Shown: piece by piece, positions 25,304 to 32,864 of the stretch
Layout: each line of letters starts with the position of its first letter
Position numbering within the stretch: the stretch's first letter is position 1
DNA from: an uncultured Anaerolineaceae bacterium
GTDB lineage: Bacteria > Chloroflexota > Anaerolineae > Anaerolineales > Anaerolineaceae
DNA length: 34,925 bases
NCBI GenBank assembly: GCA_937863605.1
Contig: CALMGN010000021.1
Coordinates: forward strand, 1 to 34,925
Direction: 5' to 3'
Translations under genes and position numbers: made by a program
The notes under the pieces: generated by a model
Database searches by the model: none
Seen by the model: the letters and a program-made list of their open reading frames with translations, nothing else
Told to the model about the DNA's origin: nothing

Positions 25304-25566
25304 CGCAGCGTGGAAAGAACAGATACCAGCACCCACTCGACTACCTGGATCATAATAATCAGGACGATCGGGCTGAAATCGATCATGCCAAGGGGTGGTA
25401 CCACCCGCCGAATAGGCATCAAAAGCGGGTTAACGATACGGTCGAGGAACACGCGGATATTGTTATAGGGCGGGAGAAAATAAGAAAGCAAGACTGAGGC
25501 GAGTACGACCAGAAGTAAAATCGTACCCAGGGTCTGAATGATAATAATTAATACAGAGATCAGCAT
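25300..25566 (-). CDS. yggT: YggT family membrane protein
   Basis: This 88-aa integral membrane protein has two hydrophobic helices (about 4-28 and 63-82) flanking a short loop with the family signature FLDRIVNPLLMPIRRVVPP and then the MIDFSPIVLII start of the second helix. YggT proteins are found throughout bacteria and in plastids (CCB3/YlmG), with roles in osmotic shock tolerance, cell division or cytochrome assembly suggested. A GGCAGG-like sequence precedes the ATG. It lies 12 nt after yggS and overlaps DUF167 by 4 nt, the common conserved order. Confidence 0.93.
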   Translation of the reverse strand: MLISVLIIIIQTLGTILLLVVLASVLLSYFLPPYNNIRVFLDRIVNPLLMPIRRVVPPLGMIDFSPIVLIIMIQVVEWVLVSVLSTLR

Positions 25567-25578
25567 GTATACCTGCCT

Positions 25579-26316
25579 TTATGTTGTTGGTTTTGATGGG
25601 TTTTTGGCTGGTCTGGGTCCAAGGATGGATGTACCAATCCGAACAAAAGTAGCGCCTTCTTCGACAGCGGCCTCGTAATCCGAGCTGGTACCCATCGACA
25701 TCTCATTCCAATCTGACTGTGGAAAGTGCGTTCTCAAAGATCTTTGCAACTCGGCCAGTTTTTTGAAATGAATCCGGGCTTCCTCCCGGCTGGCAGTCAA
25801 TGGCGGCATGGTCATCAAACCACGCACCTGGAGATGGGGCAATTCCAGAATTTTTTGGATATCAGAGAAGAATTGGTGCCAGCTACTGGATTCGCCCGCC
25901 AACCACCCCGATTTGCTCTCTTCGCCGCCGACATTAAACTCAAGCAGAACAGGCAAAATCCGGTTTTGTTCTGCGAGCAAGCGCTCCATTTTCTCTGCCA
26001 GGTGCAGGCTGTCCAGCGAATGCATCCAGTCAAAATGTTCGCAGACCAATTTCGCCTTGCGGCTTTGCAGATGGCCAATCATATGCCATCTGACATCCGA
26101 CACCGCCTGGATTTTTGAGATGGTTTCTTCGGGGTAATTTTCACCGAAGTCTTGTACCCCCGCGGCGATCGCTGCCCGGATCACCTCAATCGGCTGACCC
26201 TTGGAAACGACCACCAGTTTGACCTCATCCGGATTACGCCCGGCGCGCAAGGCAGCCGAGATAATTTTATGATTGACCTGTTCTAAATTTTGTTTAATTT
26301 CAAGAAGTTTGTGCAT
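25579..26316 (-). CDS. yggS: PLP homeostasis protein (YggS/YlmE/PROSC family)
   Basis: This 245-aa protein has the single-domain TIM-barrel fold of the family, which binds pyridoxal 5'-phosphate and balances the vitamin B6 and amino-acid pools. K39 in LVVVSKGQP is the Schiff-base lysine. Other landmarks are DFGENYPEE, WHMIGHLQSRKAK, HSLDSLHLAEK, FNVGGEESKSG, RGLMTMPP and the phosphate-binding end MSMGTSSDYEAAVEEGATFV ending with RIGTSILGPR. The start MHKLLEIKQN at 26316 is chosen; the open frame reaches 26430, but that part overlaps pgeF. It lies 10 nt after pgeF in the common pgeF-yggS-yggT order. Confidence 0.95.
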   Translation of the reverse strand: MHKLLEIKQNLEQVNHKIISAALRAGRNPDEVKLVVVSKGQPIEVIRAAIAAGVQDFGENYPEETISKIQAVSDVRWHMIGHLQSRKAKLVCEHFDWMHSLDSLHLAEKMERLLAEQNRILPVLLEFNVGGEESKSGWLAGESSSWHQFFSDIQKILELPHLQVRGLMTMPPLTASREEARIHFKKLAELQRSLRTHFPQSDWNEMSMGTSSDYEAAVEEGATFVRIGTSILGPRPAKNPSKPTT

Positions 26317-26326
26317 AATGCGGCTT

Positions 26327-27112
26327 TTACGTTGCAAGAGCGATGAATGCGCCAAAACGGCCGGTTTTGCCGTGCTCGGCGCGGTGAGAGTACCAACGGC
26401 CAAGATCGCAGGCGGTGCAAATACCCGCAATTTCGACCGACTTGACTCCCGCTTCCTCCAACAGGACGGCGTTCGAGGTCCATAAATCTAAATGCGTTTT
26501 GCCATTCGTATCAGACAGAACTTCAGCCGCCCGCCCGTCAAAGCCGGCGCGAACCTGCTCGATCACATCCGCTCCGACCGGATAGTGGTCTGTGCCGATG
26601 GAAGGCCCAATCCCAGCAAAAATGTCGCCAGGGAAGGAACCGTATTGCTCAGCCATTTTTTCCACTGCCCGCTTGACCACCTTTTTAACCGTTCCCAGCC
26701 AGCCGGCGTGAACGACGCCAATGACCCCGCGGACCGGATCATGCAGCAGAATGGGAACGCAGTCGGCGAAACGCATAAACAGGGTAATATCAGGGTTATC
26801 CGTCAGGATGGCATCGCCTTTTTCGTGGGCAGAGTCCAATGGCCGGGGAGTGTTGGTGCATATCACATCGTCACTGTGTACCTGCCAGACATCAAAGATG
26901 GATTCAACCCTGCGATCCATTACTTCATAGATGCGCCGGCGGTTTTCGACCACATTGGGGCGCTCATCCCCTACGGTGCCTCCCAGGTTGAGCGATGCCC
27001 ACGGCTGAGGGCTGACGCCGCCTTTGCGGGTAAATATTCCGTGTTCAATCCTGGAGCGGTCGAAGCTTTCAAACTGGAAATATTCCAACTCGTTGTTCAT
27101 GATATACGGCAT
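26327..27112 (-). CDS. pgeF: Polyphenol oxidase/laccase-domain purine nucleoside phosphorylase (PgeF, YfiH)
   Basis: This 261-aa cytoplasmic protein is of the YfiH/LACC1 family, whose members act on purine nucleosides and in E. coli edit peptidoglycan precursors. The zinc and catalytic motifs are present: QVHSDDV (H79), FADCVPILL (C118), VVHAGWLG (H135), GIGPSIG and CTACDLGRWYSHR near the end. The frame stays open to 27463 in a different reading of the upstream gene, and that N-terminal part is a shadow. Start 27112 (MPYIMNN) leaves a 5-nt gap to the upstream stop; MNNELEYF at 27100 is the alternative. Neither has a clear Shine-Dalgarno, consistent with coupled translation. Confidence 0.93.
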   Translation of the reverse strand: MPYIMNNELEYFQFESFDRSRIEHGIFTRKGGVSPQPWASLNLGGTVGDERPNVVENRRRIYEVMDRRVESIFDVWQVHSDDVICTNTPRPLDSAHEKGDAILTDNPDITLFMRFADCVPILLHDPVRGVIGVVHAGWLGTVKKVVKRAVEKMAEQYGSFPGDIFAGIGPSIGTDHYPVGADVIEQVRAGFDGRAAEVLSDTNGKTHLDLWTSNAVLLEEAGVKSVEIAGICTACDLGRWYSHRAEHGKTGRFGAFIALAT

Positions 27113-27117
27113 GCGGG

Positions 27118-28134
27118 TTAGCCAGCTTGCCGAATTTGAGATACTATGGCGAACTTGCCAGCCAGCATCTTGCGTGTCTCGCGCATACTCTCTTCGATCA
27201 TGGGAAACAGATACCATGAAGTCATAATGCCGAAAAGCGTCCCGGTAACGGTCCGTAATACCGGTGTGCTCTCGCGAATGATCATCCAATCCGGCAGTTG
27301 AGCGATCAAGCTGGGCAACTGGGAAAAGCCGTCGATGCCGATCGGGATTAATCCGAATAATAGCCATAAGTACCAGCGCAGCGGTTTGATCTTGCGGCCG
27401 GAGGCGATAAAGATCAATGCGAACAGAGCCATCGATCCGTAAATTGCCACATCCCGCTGGCACAGAGCTACCTTGTAGCCAAATGACCCGGCGCCAAACC
27501 CTGGTTCTTCGCTGCCGGTGAACTTTCGTTCCTCGGTCAGGTTCAAGACCTGCGAGCCGGTGATTTCTTCGTAGGATGCAACACCAGGGATTCCCGCCAA
27601 CTCTCGCGGGTAAAAGGCCTGCGAGCCGTACAAAAACCAGGAGCGGAAGGGCAGCTGATGGCAGAGTGGGCTGTAAACCTTATAAATCACATTAGCAGCG
27701 CCGGTTGCACCAGCACGGGAAAGTACCGGCGCCAAAAATGGTAGCCCGACATATAAAATCAACACAAATGCGATCACCACCATATACCAGCGGCTGAGCC
27801 ACCAGGAAAACCGGTCCGCACCCGAGATGTTTCGACCGCGTTCGACCCGGTTGGCGTGCTTTTCGTCCCCAACACGATTCAAATGGTCGTTGCGGTCGCG
27901 GGCTGCACCGAGAGCAACTTGCAGCTCCTGGCGGGAAAACGGAGCCTGCAACCGGTATGGTCCGATCTGGGCTACTGGTACTTGCGCTAAGAATGCCACG
28001 CTGAGCTCCGGGGCTGCTTCCACATCCACGACTGCCAGTTGGTGTGGATAACTGGTTTCGAGTGATTTCAAATCCTGCTCGGCTTGCTTGCTGGCAGCAT
28101 GATTCTTTTTGACATATAGCGTAACAATAATCAC
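27118..28134 (-). CDS. DUF2085 membrane protein with a cysteine-less glutaredoxin-like N-terminus
   Basis: This 338-aa protein has two parts. Residues 1-80 follow a glutaredoxin/thioredoxin-like pattern (IIVTLYVKK...QAEQDLKSL, VVDVEAAPEL, cis-Pro-like QVPV), but the site that normally reads CxxC is NHAA, so it has no redox cysteines. After a charged linker, residues about 110-330 form the DUF2085 membrane part with five or so helices and the signature SPLCHQLPFRSWFLYG, followed by FGYKVALCQRDVAIYGS and RTVTGTLFG near the end. Function is unknown. It sits between tlpA (upstream, 4-nt overlap) and pgeF. The start is GTG at 28134. Confidence 0.85.
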   Translation of the reverse strand: MIIVTLYVKKNHAASKQAEQDLKSLETSYPHQLAVVDVEAAPELSVAFLAQVPVAQIGPYRLQAPFSRQELQVALGAARDRNDHLNRVGDEKHANRVERGRNISGADRFSWWLSRWYMVVIAFVLILYVGLPFLAPVLSRAGATGAANVIYKVYSPLCHQLPFRSWFLYGSQAFYPRELAGIPGVASYEEITGSQVLNLTEERKFTGSEEPGFGAGSFGYKVALCQRDVAIYGSMALFALIFIASGRKIKPLRWYLWLLFGLIPIGIDGFSQLPSLIAQLPDWMIIRESTPVLRTVTGTLFGIMTSWYLFPMIEESMRETRKMLAGKFAIVSQIRQAG

Positions 28135-28676
28135 GGTTCAATCCCTAACTGCGACAGATATGCATTCATCAAATCGGGAGTGAGTTGTCCAAGATGGACC
28201 GCCTGGATAATGCCATCAGCGTCAATGAAGTAGGTCGTTGGCAAGCCAATGATTTTCAACCGGTCAGTAATCATGCTTCCAGTATCGAGCCAGACAGGGA
28301 ATGTTATATCATACTTGACCAGGAACGGCCGGATGACCTCTTCCGTCTCGCCGGAATTGATGCCAATGACTGCAACTTGCGGATATTTTTCAGCTACAGC
28401 CTGCAGCAGCGGCATTTCGATTTCACAAGGCTTGCACCAGGTTGCCCAGAAATTAATCACTGCAGGTTTGCCAGTCAAACTGGCTGGCGAGTGGGGCTCG
28501 CCGGTGAGATCGGTCAGAAAGAATTCCGGTAACGTGCTGCCTGCGTTTACAGCTGGTTGATTGGCTGCCGCCAATTCCTCGGAAGGTTTTACCAAGAAAA
28601 AAGACCCTCCCAACACCAGGCTGACCAGCAGCCCGGCAGTGCCTAACAGGACCAGTTTTCCTTTCAAGGTCAGCAC
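28131..28676 (-). CDS. TlpA-type membrane-anchored thiol-disulfide oxidoreductase
   Basis: This 181-aa protein has an N-terminal signal anchor (about residues 8-28) followed by a thioredoxin-fold domain facing outward. The active site is W80-C-K-P-C (C81, C84), with the cis-Pro in IGLPTTYFID. TlpA/ResA proteins use electrons from CcdA to reduce disulfides outside the membrane, for example in apocytochrome c maturation or protein repair. The immediately upstream gene is ccdA, 3 nt away, which fits this relay. The start codon is GTG at 28676; its placement inside AAAGGGTG leaves no normal Shine-Dalgarno spacing. It overlaps the DUF2085 gene by 4 nt. Confidence 0.93.
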   Translation of the reverse strand: MLTLKGKLVLLGTAGLLVSLVLGGSFFLVKPSEELAAANQPAVNAGSTLPEFFLTDLTGEPHSPASLTGKPAVINFWATWCKPCEIEMPLLQAVAEKYPQVAVIGINSGETEEVIRPFLVKYDITFPVWLDTGSMITDRLKIIGLPTTYFIDADGIIQAVHLGQLTPDLMNAYLSQLGIEP

Positions 28677-28679
28677 CCT

Positions 28680-29399
28680 TTATAGGCCAAAATCGACGAA
28701 GAAGCCGAATTGGCTGAGGGTATTAAACACCCCGAAAAATAACAGGACGCCAACGATCACTAAAACGACGCCCATGCCTATTTCAATGTAATGCATGACT
28801 TTGCTATATTTCTTGAGAATGGTTGTTACCCAACCAATCCCGACTGCTGCGACCAGGAAAGGGATAGCCAGACCGGCCGAGTAAAATGCCAGCAGCATCA
28901 CGCCTCTTGACACCGACCCGCCGTTGATTGCCAGGGTCAGGATCATGCCAAGGATGGGGCCGATGCACGGCGACCACCCGGCTGAAAATGTGATTCCCAG
29001 CAGCGCGGACGAAAAATACCCGCGTCGGCGGTCTATTTGAGTCTGCGGACGCAGGTCGTATTCCAGGAATGGGATGCGCAGGAGGCCTGTCATGTGCAGT
29101 CCCAGGATCACCACAATCACCCCGCCAATTTTAGCCAGCCAGAAACGCACCTCATACAGCACGCCGCCCAGGGCTGACATCGTCAATCCCAGGGTCATGA
29201 AAATCAGACTGAAGCCGGCCACAAAAGCCAGCCCATGGAGAAAAGATTCTAATTTGGAGGGGGTGCTATCAACCTGATTGGCAGCAATCGACCGGCCGCT
29301 CAGGTAGCCCACATACGCTGGCACAAGCGAGAACACGCACGGAGAAAGAAAGGATGCCAGCCCGGCCAGGAATGCCAGCCCGATCGTGATGTCTACCAT
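28680..29399 (-). CDS. ccdA: Cytochrome c biogenesis protein CcdA (DsbD membrane-domain family)
   Basis: This 239-aa membrane protein has six helices and carries reducing equivalents from cytoplasmic thioredoxin across the membrane. The two redox cysteines lie in LSPCVFSLVPAYV (C21) and GWSPCIGPIL (C145), the positions typical of the family, each next to prolines in helix breaks. TlpA follows within 3 nt as the expected acceptor. A GGAG about 6 nt upstream of the ATG supports the start. The gene starts 22 nt after the L,D-transpeptidase stop, so it is likely driven by the same promoter. Confidence 0.95.
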   Translation of the reverse strand: MVDITIGLAFLAGLASFLSPCVFSLVPAYVGYLSGRSIAANQVDSTPSKLESFLHGLAFVAGFSLIFMTLGLTMSALGGVLYEVRFWLAKIGGVIVVILGLHMTGLLRIPFLEYDLRPQTQIDRRRGYFSSALLGITFSAGWSPCIGPILGMILTLAINGGSVSRGVMLLAFYSAGLAIPFLVAAVGIGWVTTILKKYSKVMHYIEIGMGVVLVIVGVLLFFGVFNTLSQFGFFVDFGL

Positions 29400-29420
29400 T
29401 GAGGCTCCAATAATGAAATT

Positions 29421-30533
29421 TTATGCTTCCTGAACATCTATTCGGGTTCCCCCCGGCATTGCAATGGTCATATCTCCCGGGTCGTATGGGATTACCGGCA
29501 ATGTCCAGCGGAACACATATTTGGCATCATCCGGCGCGCAATTGATACAGCCGTGCGACCGCGGCGTGCCAAAGTCATTATGCCAAAAAGTCGAATGCAC
29601 AGCCACGCCTTCCCCGGTGAACAGGGTCGTCCAGGCAACGCCTGGCAGGTCATAGCCGGTACCGGTTTGACCGCCGGTCATATGGGTAGAAACCATTTTC
29701 CGCCAAATCCGGTGGTTCGCCCCGATGGGAGTGCCCCATTCTTCCACGATCGCCCCTTCAGCGTTCCACTTGGCGCCTGAAGAAATCTGGCAGGCATAGA
29801 CTTCCGAATTGCCTTCGTATAACGACAAAATCTGCCGGGTGGGGGTTACATCCACCACTACCTTCTTATTTTCGACCTCTGGCGAGATGGGCGCGATTTC
29901 TTCGGCTGTCAACGGGCGGAAAGCTTCAGCCGCTGCCCAAAACAGGTCGCCCGGACCATATCGTTCATTGACGCGGTACAGCACTTGCCCCTGCGAGCTG
30001 GTACGAATGTCATCCACCCAGATCACTTGACTGTAGTACAGCCGCGGGATCAGGCCGTAATCCAGCGCATATTGCAGCCAGGCCGAGGACGCAGTATCGC
30101 GTTCAAGGAATATTTGCGTCTGCGGGACGCTGACCTCTACCCACATTCCCTTGCCAAGACTGGTTTGCGGCATTTCAGTAACAGGTACATTGGGCTGGTT
30201 ACCTACCGGTTGAACACTTGGCGCGTAAACGTAGCCTTCCGGGGTCTCGACCCAACGGCGGCTCTGGCGGCCCATCGGCGCTTCGCCTACCACCTCTCGC
30301 AGCCAGATGATGATGGCATCCTCGTACAATTTGCCGACCGATTCGGCATTGACAGACGGTCGAGCGCGAACATCGACAACTCCGACGCAAATCCGGCCTA
30401 GCCGTTCAGCGTCGGGAAATTCTTCCAGCAACTGGCTCCAATTTTTCCAGGGACGCAGCGCCAGCGCCCCCATGCTCAAAGCCCCTAATTTTAAGAAATT
30501 ACGTCGAGAATACGAGGTATCAATCCACTTCAT
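29421..30533 (-). CDS. Tat-exported L,D-transpeptidase with bacterial SH3 domain
   Basis: This 370-aa protein starts with the Tat signal SRRNFLKLGALSMGALAL (residues 9-26), a perfect S-R-R-x-F-L-K match, so it is exported folded. Next comes an SH3-like domain (about 48-112: VVDVRARPSVNAESVG ... GYVYAPSVQPV), a middle domain, and a C-terminal YkuD domain with VVDVTPTRQILSLYEG, a catalytic-loop His in AVHSTFWHNDFG and SHGCINC (H327, G328, C329). The enzyme forms 3-3 peptidoglycan cross-links or attaches proteins. The ATG at 30533 is chosen; a TTG further upstream at 30569 is part of the -35 box. It is the first gene of a likely operon continuing into ccdA. Confidence 0.95.
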   Translation of the reverse strand: MKWIDTSYSRRNFLKLGALSMGALALRPWKNWSQLLEEFPDAERLGRICVGVVDVRARPSVNAESVGKLYEDAIIIWLREVVGEAPMGRQSRRWVETPEGYVYAPSVQPVGNQPNVPVTEMPQTSLGKGMWVEVSVPQTQIFLERDTASSAWLQYALDYGLIPRLYYSQVIWVDDIRTSSQGQVLYRVNERYGPGDLFWAAAEAFRPLTAEEIAPISPEVENKKVVVDVTPTRQILSLYEGNSEVYACQISSGAKWNAEGAIVEEWGTPIGANHRIWRKMVSTHMTGGQTGTGYDLPGVAWTTLFTGEGVAVHSTFWHNDFGTPRSHGCINCAPDDAKYVFRWTLPVIPYDPGDMTIAMPGGTRIDVQEA

Positions 30534-30540
30534 GCCGGTT

Positions 30541-30569
30541 AGGATAATATCAATAAAGGGTTTTGTCAA
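30541..30569 (-). promoter_or_regulatory. Promoter of the L,D-transpeptidase gene, predicted leaderless
   Basis: On the minus strand TTGACA (30564-30569, perfect) and TATCCT (30541-30546) are separated by exactly 17 nt. The ATG at 30533 follows the -10 box after 7 nt (30534-30540), with no Shine-Dalgarno. The mRNA should start at or next to the ATG. It probably drives the operon L,D-transpeptidase to DUF167. Confidence 0.7.
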
Positions 30570-30590
30570 TCAAACCTGGATTAAGCCAGA

Positions 30591-32117
30591 TTAAGAAAAT
30601 GCATCAGCTTTGATCAGAGCTGCTACAGTCTCGATTTCCGGGCCCCATAGGGCATCGCCGGCCTGGTAGGGAACTGCTGCTCGCAGGATGTCATACGCTC
30701 TGCGAGTCCCAACCCCTAGCTGCGCCTCGGGTTGCTGCCTCAAACGCAGATCCAACGCCCGGGCCGCGGTATACAGTTCAATCGCCAGCACATGGCGCGT
30801 ATTGTCTAAAATCTGGCGGGCATGCCGGGCTGCTGTCATTGCGTTGGCGTTGTGATCTTCCTGCTCGCCGGAAGTTGGCAGGGAGTGAACGCTGTCCGGG
30901 TGAGCCAGGGTCTGGTTTTCGAGCACCAGGGAGGCGGCAGTGTATTGCGGCATCATCAGGCCCGAGTTCAAGCCAGCGGCTTGGGGATGATCCACCAGCA
31001 TAGGCGGTAAGCCGCTATTCAAATTCCCGTCCGTCATCCGGAAAACCCGCCGTTCAGAAATAGCTGCCAGTTCTGAGAGCGCAATCCCCAGGTAGTCCAT
31101 CACCAACCCGACTGGCTCGCCGTGGAAATTGCCGCCGGACAGGATGTCCTCTGTTGAGAACAGCAGCGGGTTATCCGTGGCAGCGTTGATCTCGCGCTCA
31201 ACGATCTGAGCGCAAAAATCAATCGTGTCCCTCACTGCGCCTTGAACTTGCGGTGCGCAGCGCAGCGAGTAAGCGTCCTGTACCCGGCCAGCCCCATCCA
31301 TCAGCGTGGATCCACGGGTATGCTGGCAAACTGCTTTGGCTACACGCAGCTGACCGGTCTGTTCACGGACGGTATGCAGGCGCAAATCAAAGGCTGCGCT
31401 GGTCCCCATCAAGGCTTCAAGGCTCATGCTGAGCGCCAGTTCAGCGACATGCGCCAGATTGCGGGCATCATGGACGGTCAATGCGCCTATGGCGGCCGAA
31501 AAAGTCGCGCCGTTGTTGAGCGCCAGACCCTCTTTAGGCCCGAGCACCAGTCGCGGCAACCGGGCTGCTGACATAGCATCCTTGCCGCGCATGATTTTCC
31601 CCTGGTAAGCAGCCCACCCTGAATCCTCCGTCCGATCCAACGCATCGGTCGTCATTACCAGCACCAGATGGGAAAGCGGTCCAAGGTCGCCGGACGAACC
31701 TAATGACCCTTGCGATGGCACTACTGGTGTGACGCCGGCCGTGAGCATATCCAACAGCGTCTGAACGATCTCTTTGCGAACGCCAGAGTAGCCTTTTGCC
31801 AGGGTATTGGCGCGCACCAGCATGGCGCTGCGCACGATTTCTTCATCCAGGGCGGGTCCAGTGCCTACCGCATGACTGAGAATTAAATTGCGGCTAAGCT
31901 GATTGCTGTCCTTCAATGAGATGCGCCGGTCAGCGAAGATGCCAAAGCCGGTGTTGATACCATAAACCGGCCGGTCGGTAGCCAGTACGCTTTCGAGCCA
32001 TCCGCGGGCGCGCTCGATATTCTTTTGCCCATCCGCTGAGATTTCAACCGCCCCGTTATTCCGGGCGACTGCGACGACATCTTCAATGCCAAGGTGGTGA
32101 CCATCGATCGAGATCAT
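30591..32117 (-). CDS. hutH: Histidine/aromatic amino-acid ammonia-lyase family (HutH-like), SSG variant
   Basis: This 508-aa protein of the MIO-dependent lyase family removes ammonia from histidine (or Phe/Tyr in relatives), giving urocanate or cinnamates. The landmarks are VYGINTGFG (Y52), ILSHAVG (H82), the MIO loop GSLGSSGDLGPLSH (residues 141-143 are Ser-Ser-Gly rather than the usual Ala-Ser-Gly), LALNNGAT, VQDAYSLRCAPQ, NFHGEPVG and SGEQEDHNAN. The EDH in the last motif and His82 point to histidine as the most likely substrate. ATG 32117 with GAGGA at 5 nt is chosen; TTG at 32120 is in frame but lacks spacing. No hutU or hutI is nearby, so membership of a histidine-degradation pathway is not shown. 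Confidence 0.88.
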   Translation of the reverse strand: MISIDGHHLGIEDVVAVARNNGAVEISADGQKNIERARGWLESVLATDRPVYGINTGFGIFADRRISLKDSNQLSRNLILSHAVGTGPALDEEIVRSAMLVRANTLAKGYSGVRKEIVQTLLDMLTAGVTPVVPSQGSLGSSGDLGPLSHLVLVMTTDALDRTEDSGWAAYQGKIMRGKDAMSAARLPRLVLGPKEGLALNNGATFSAAIGALTVHDARNLAHVAELALSMSLEALMGTSAAFDLRLHTVREQTGQLRVAKAVCQHTRGSTLMDGAGRVQDAYSLRCAPQVQGAVRDTIDFCAQIVEREINAATDNPLLFSTEDILSGGNFHGEPVGLVMDYLGIALSELAAISERRVFRMTDGNLNSGLPPMLVDHPQAAGLNSGLMMPQYTAASLVLENQTLAHPDSVHSLPTSGEQEDHNANAMTAARHARQILDNTRHVLAIELYTAARALDLRLRQQPEAQLGVGTRRAYDILRAAVPYQAGDALWGPEIETVAALIKADAFS

Positions 32118-32128
32118 CAATTTCCTCT

Positions 32129-32836
32129 CTAAAACAGAAGCAGACCCAGCGCAACCGCGGAAGCAGGGACGGTCAGGTTGTCCAGATCGCTCAGCGGTAA
32201 AGACTCAACCGCCGCGGAAACAACGGAGATCAGCAGCAGCCGGGGGACGAGTACTCCCCAACTCAAGTTAAAAACGCCAAATTGGATAAATACTGCCAGC
32301 ACCAGCAGGGAAAAGACGAAGCTCCCGACCAACACCGCCAGCGAGCCCGCCCAGGTTTTGCGCGGCGACCATGGCAGCGGTCGCGAGGATACGCGTTTGC
32401 CAATCACATCGCCAAAGCCGTCGCCGCCGCACAATACCATCAGCGCAATAATTCCAACCGGGCTGTCCAGCCAGAAAATCAAGGTTAATAAAACGAAGAC
32501 GATGCCGTAATACAGCGGACCGCGTAAAATCTCGCGCCTGTCGCCGGTACGAGCCATGGCATCCACCGCAGCTTTATCTTTGATGATCCCGGCGCCTACC
32601 AAAAAGAATTGGATGGTAATTCCCAGCGGAACGATCGCTGCCAGGAAGCGGGCCGATGGCGCCGGGGTAAACAGCAGCCAGCATAAGACAAATATTGGAC
32701 CGGTGCCGATGTGAATAATTTTTCGACTCAGTGGGGAACTGATTATCCCGCGATGAGCCAGGAAATCGTTCAATCGCAGCCAAACCAACGCGGCAGCCAG
32801 TGTGATCACCAGGGCGAGCAGGTTGCTTCCAAGCAT
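32129..32836 (-). CDS. Phytol/dolichol kinase-like (VTE5/SEC59-type) membrane protein
   Basis: This 235-aa membrane protein has seven or so helices. The signature of CTP-dependent polyprenol kinases is present: SRKIIHIGTGPIFVL near residue 38, then GDGFGDVIGKR, PLPWSPRKTWAGSLA around 150-175, and a final VESLPLSDLDNLTVP. These enzymes phosphorylate phytol, dolichol or other isoprenoid alcohols. Which alcohol is used cannot be seen; nothing in the window indicates photosynthesis. The ATG at 32836 is chosen, with AGGAA upstream, because the longer open frame (to 32920) would overlap smpB. It lies 28 nt after smpB and 11 nt before hutH, so is co-transcribed. Confidence 0.85.
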   Translation of the reverse strand: MLGSNLLALVITLAAALVWLRLNDFLAHRGIISSPLSRKIIHIGTGPIFVLCWLLFTPAPSARFLAAIVPLGITIQFFLVGAGIIKDKAAVDAMARTGDRREILRGPLYYGIVFVLLTLIFWLDSPVGIIALMVLCGGDGFGDVIGKRVSSRPLPWSPRKTWAGSLAVLVGSFVFSLLVLAVFIQFGVFNLSWGVLVPRLLLISVVSAAVESLPLSDLDNLTVPASAVALGLLLF

Positions 32837-32864
32837 AAAAGGATTCCTATCGGGAAATGAGGGG

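Noticed and set aside
26492-27121. A 209-codon plus-strand open frame
   Set aside because: It is antisense to pgeF, which carries all catalytic motifs; there is no ribosome-binding site.
27113-27463. Upstream extension of pgeF
   Set aside because: This part lies within the DUF2085 gene in another frame; the conserved pgeF protein starts at 27112 or 27100.
30571-30596. CTGG-N6-CCAG hairpin after hutH as a terminator
   Set aside because: It has a four-base stem with no following T-run, so it cannot be distinguished from chance.
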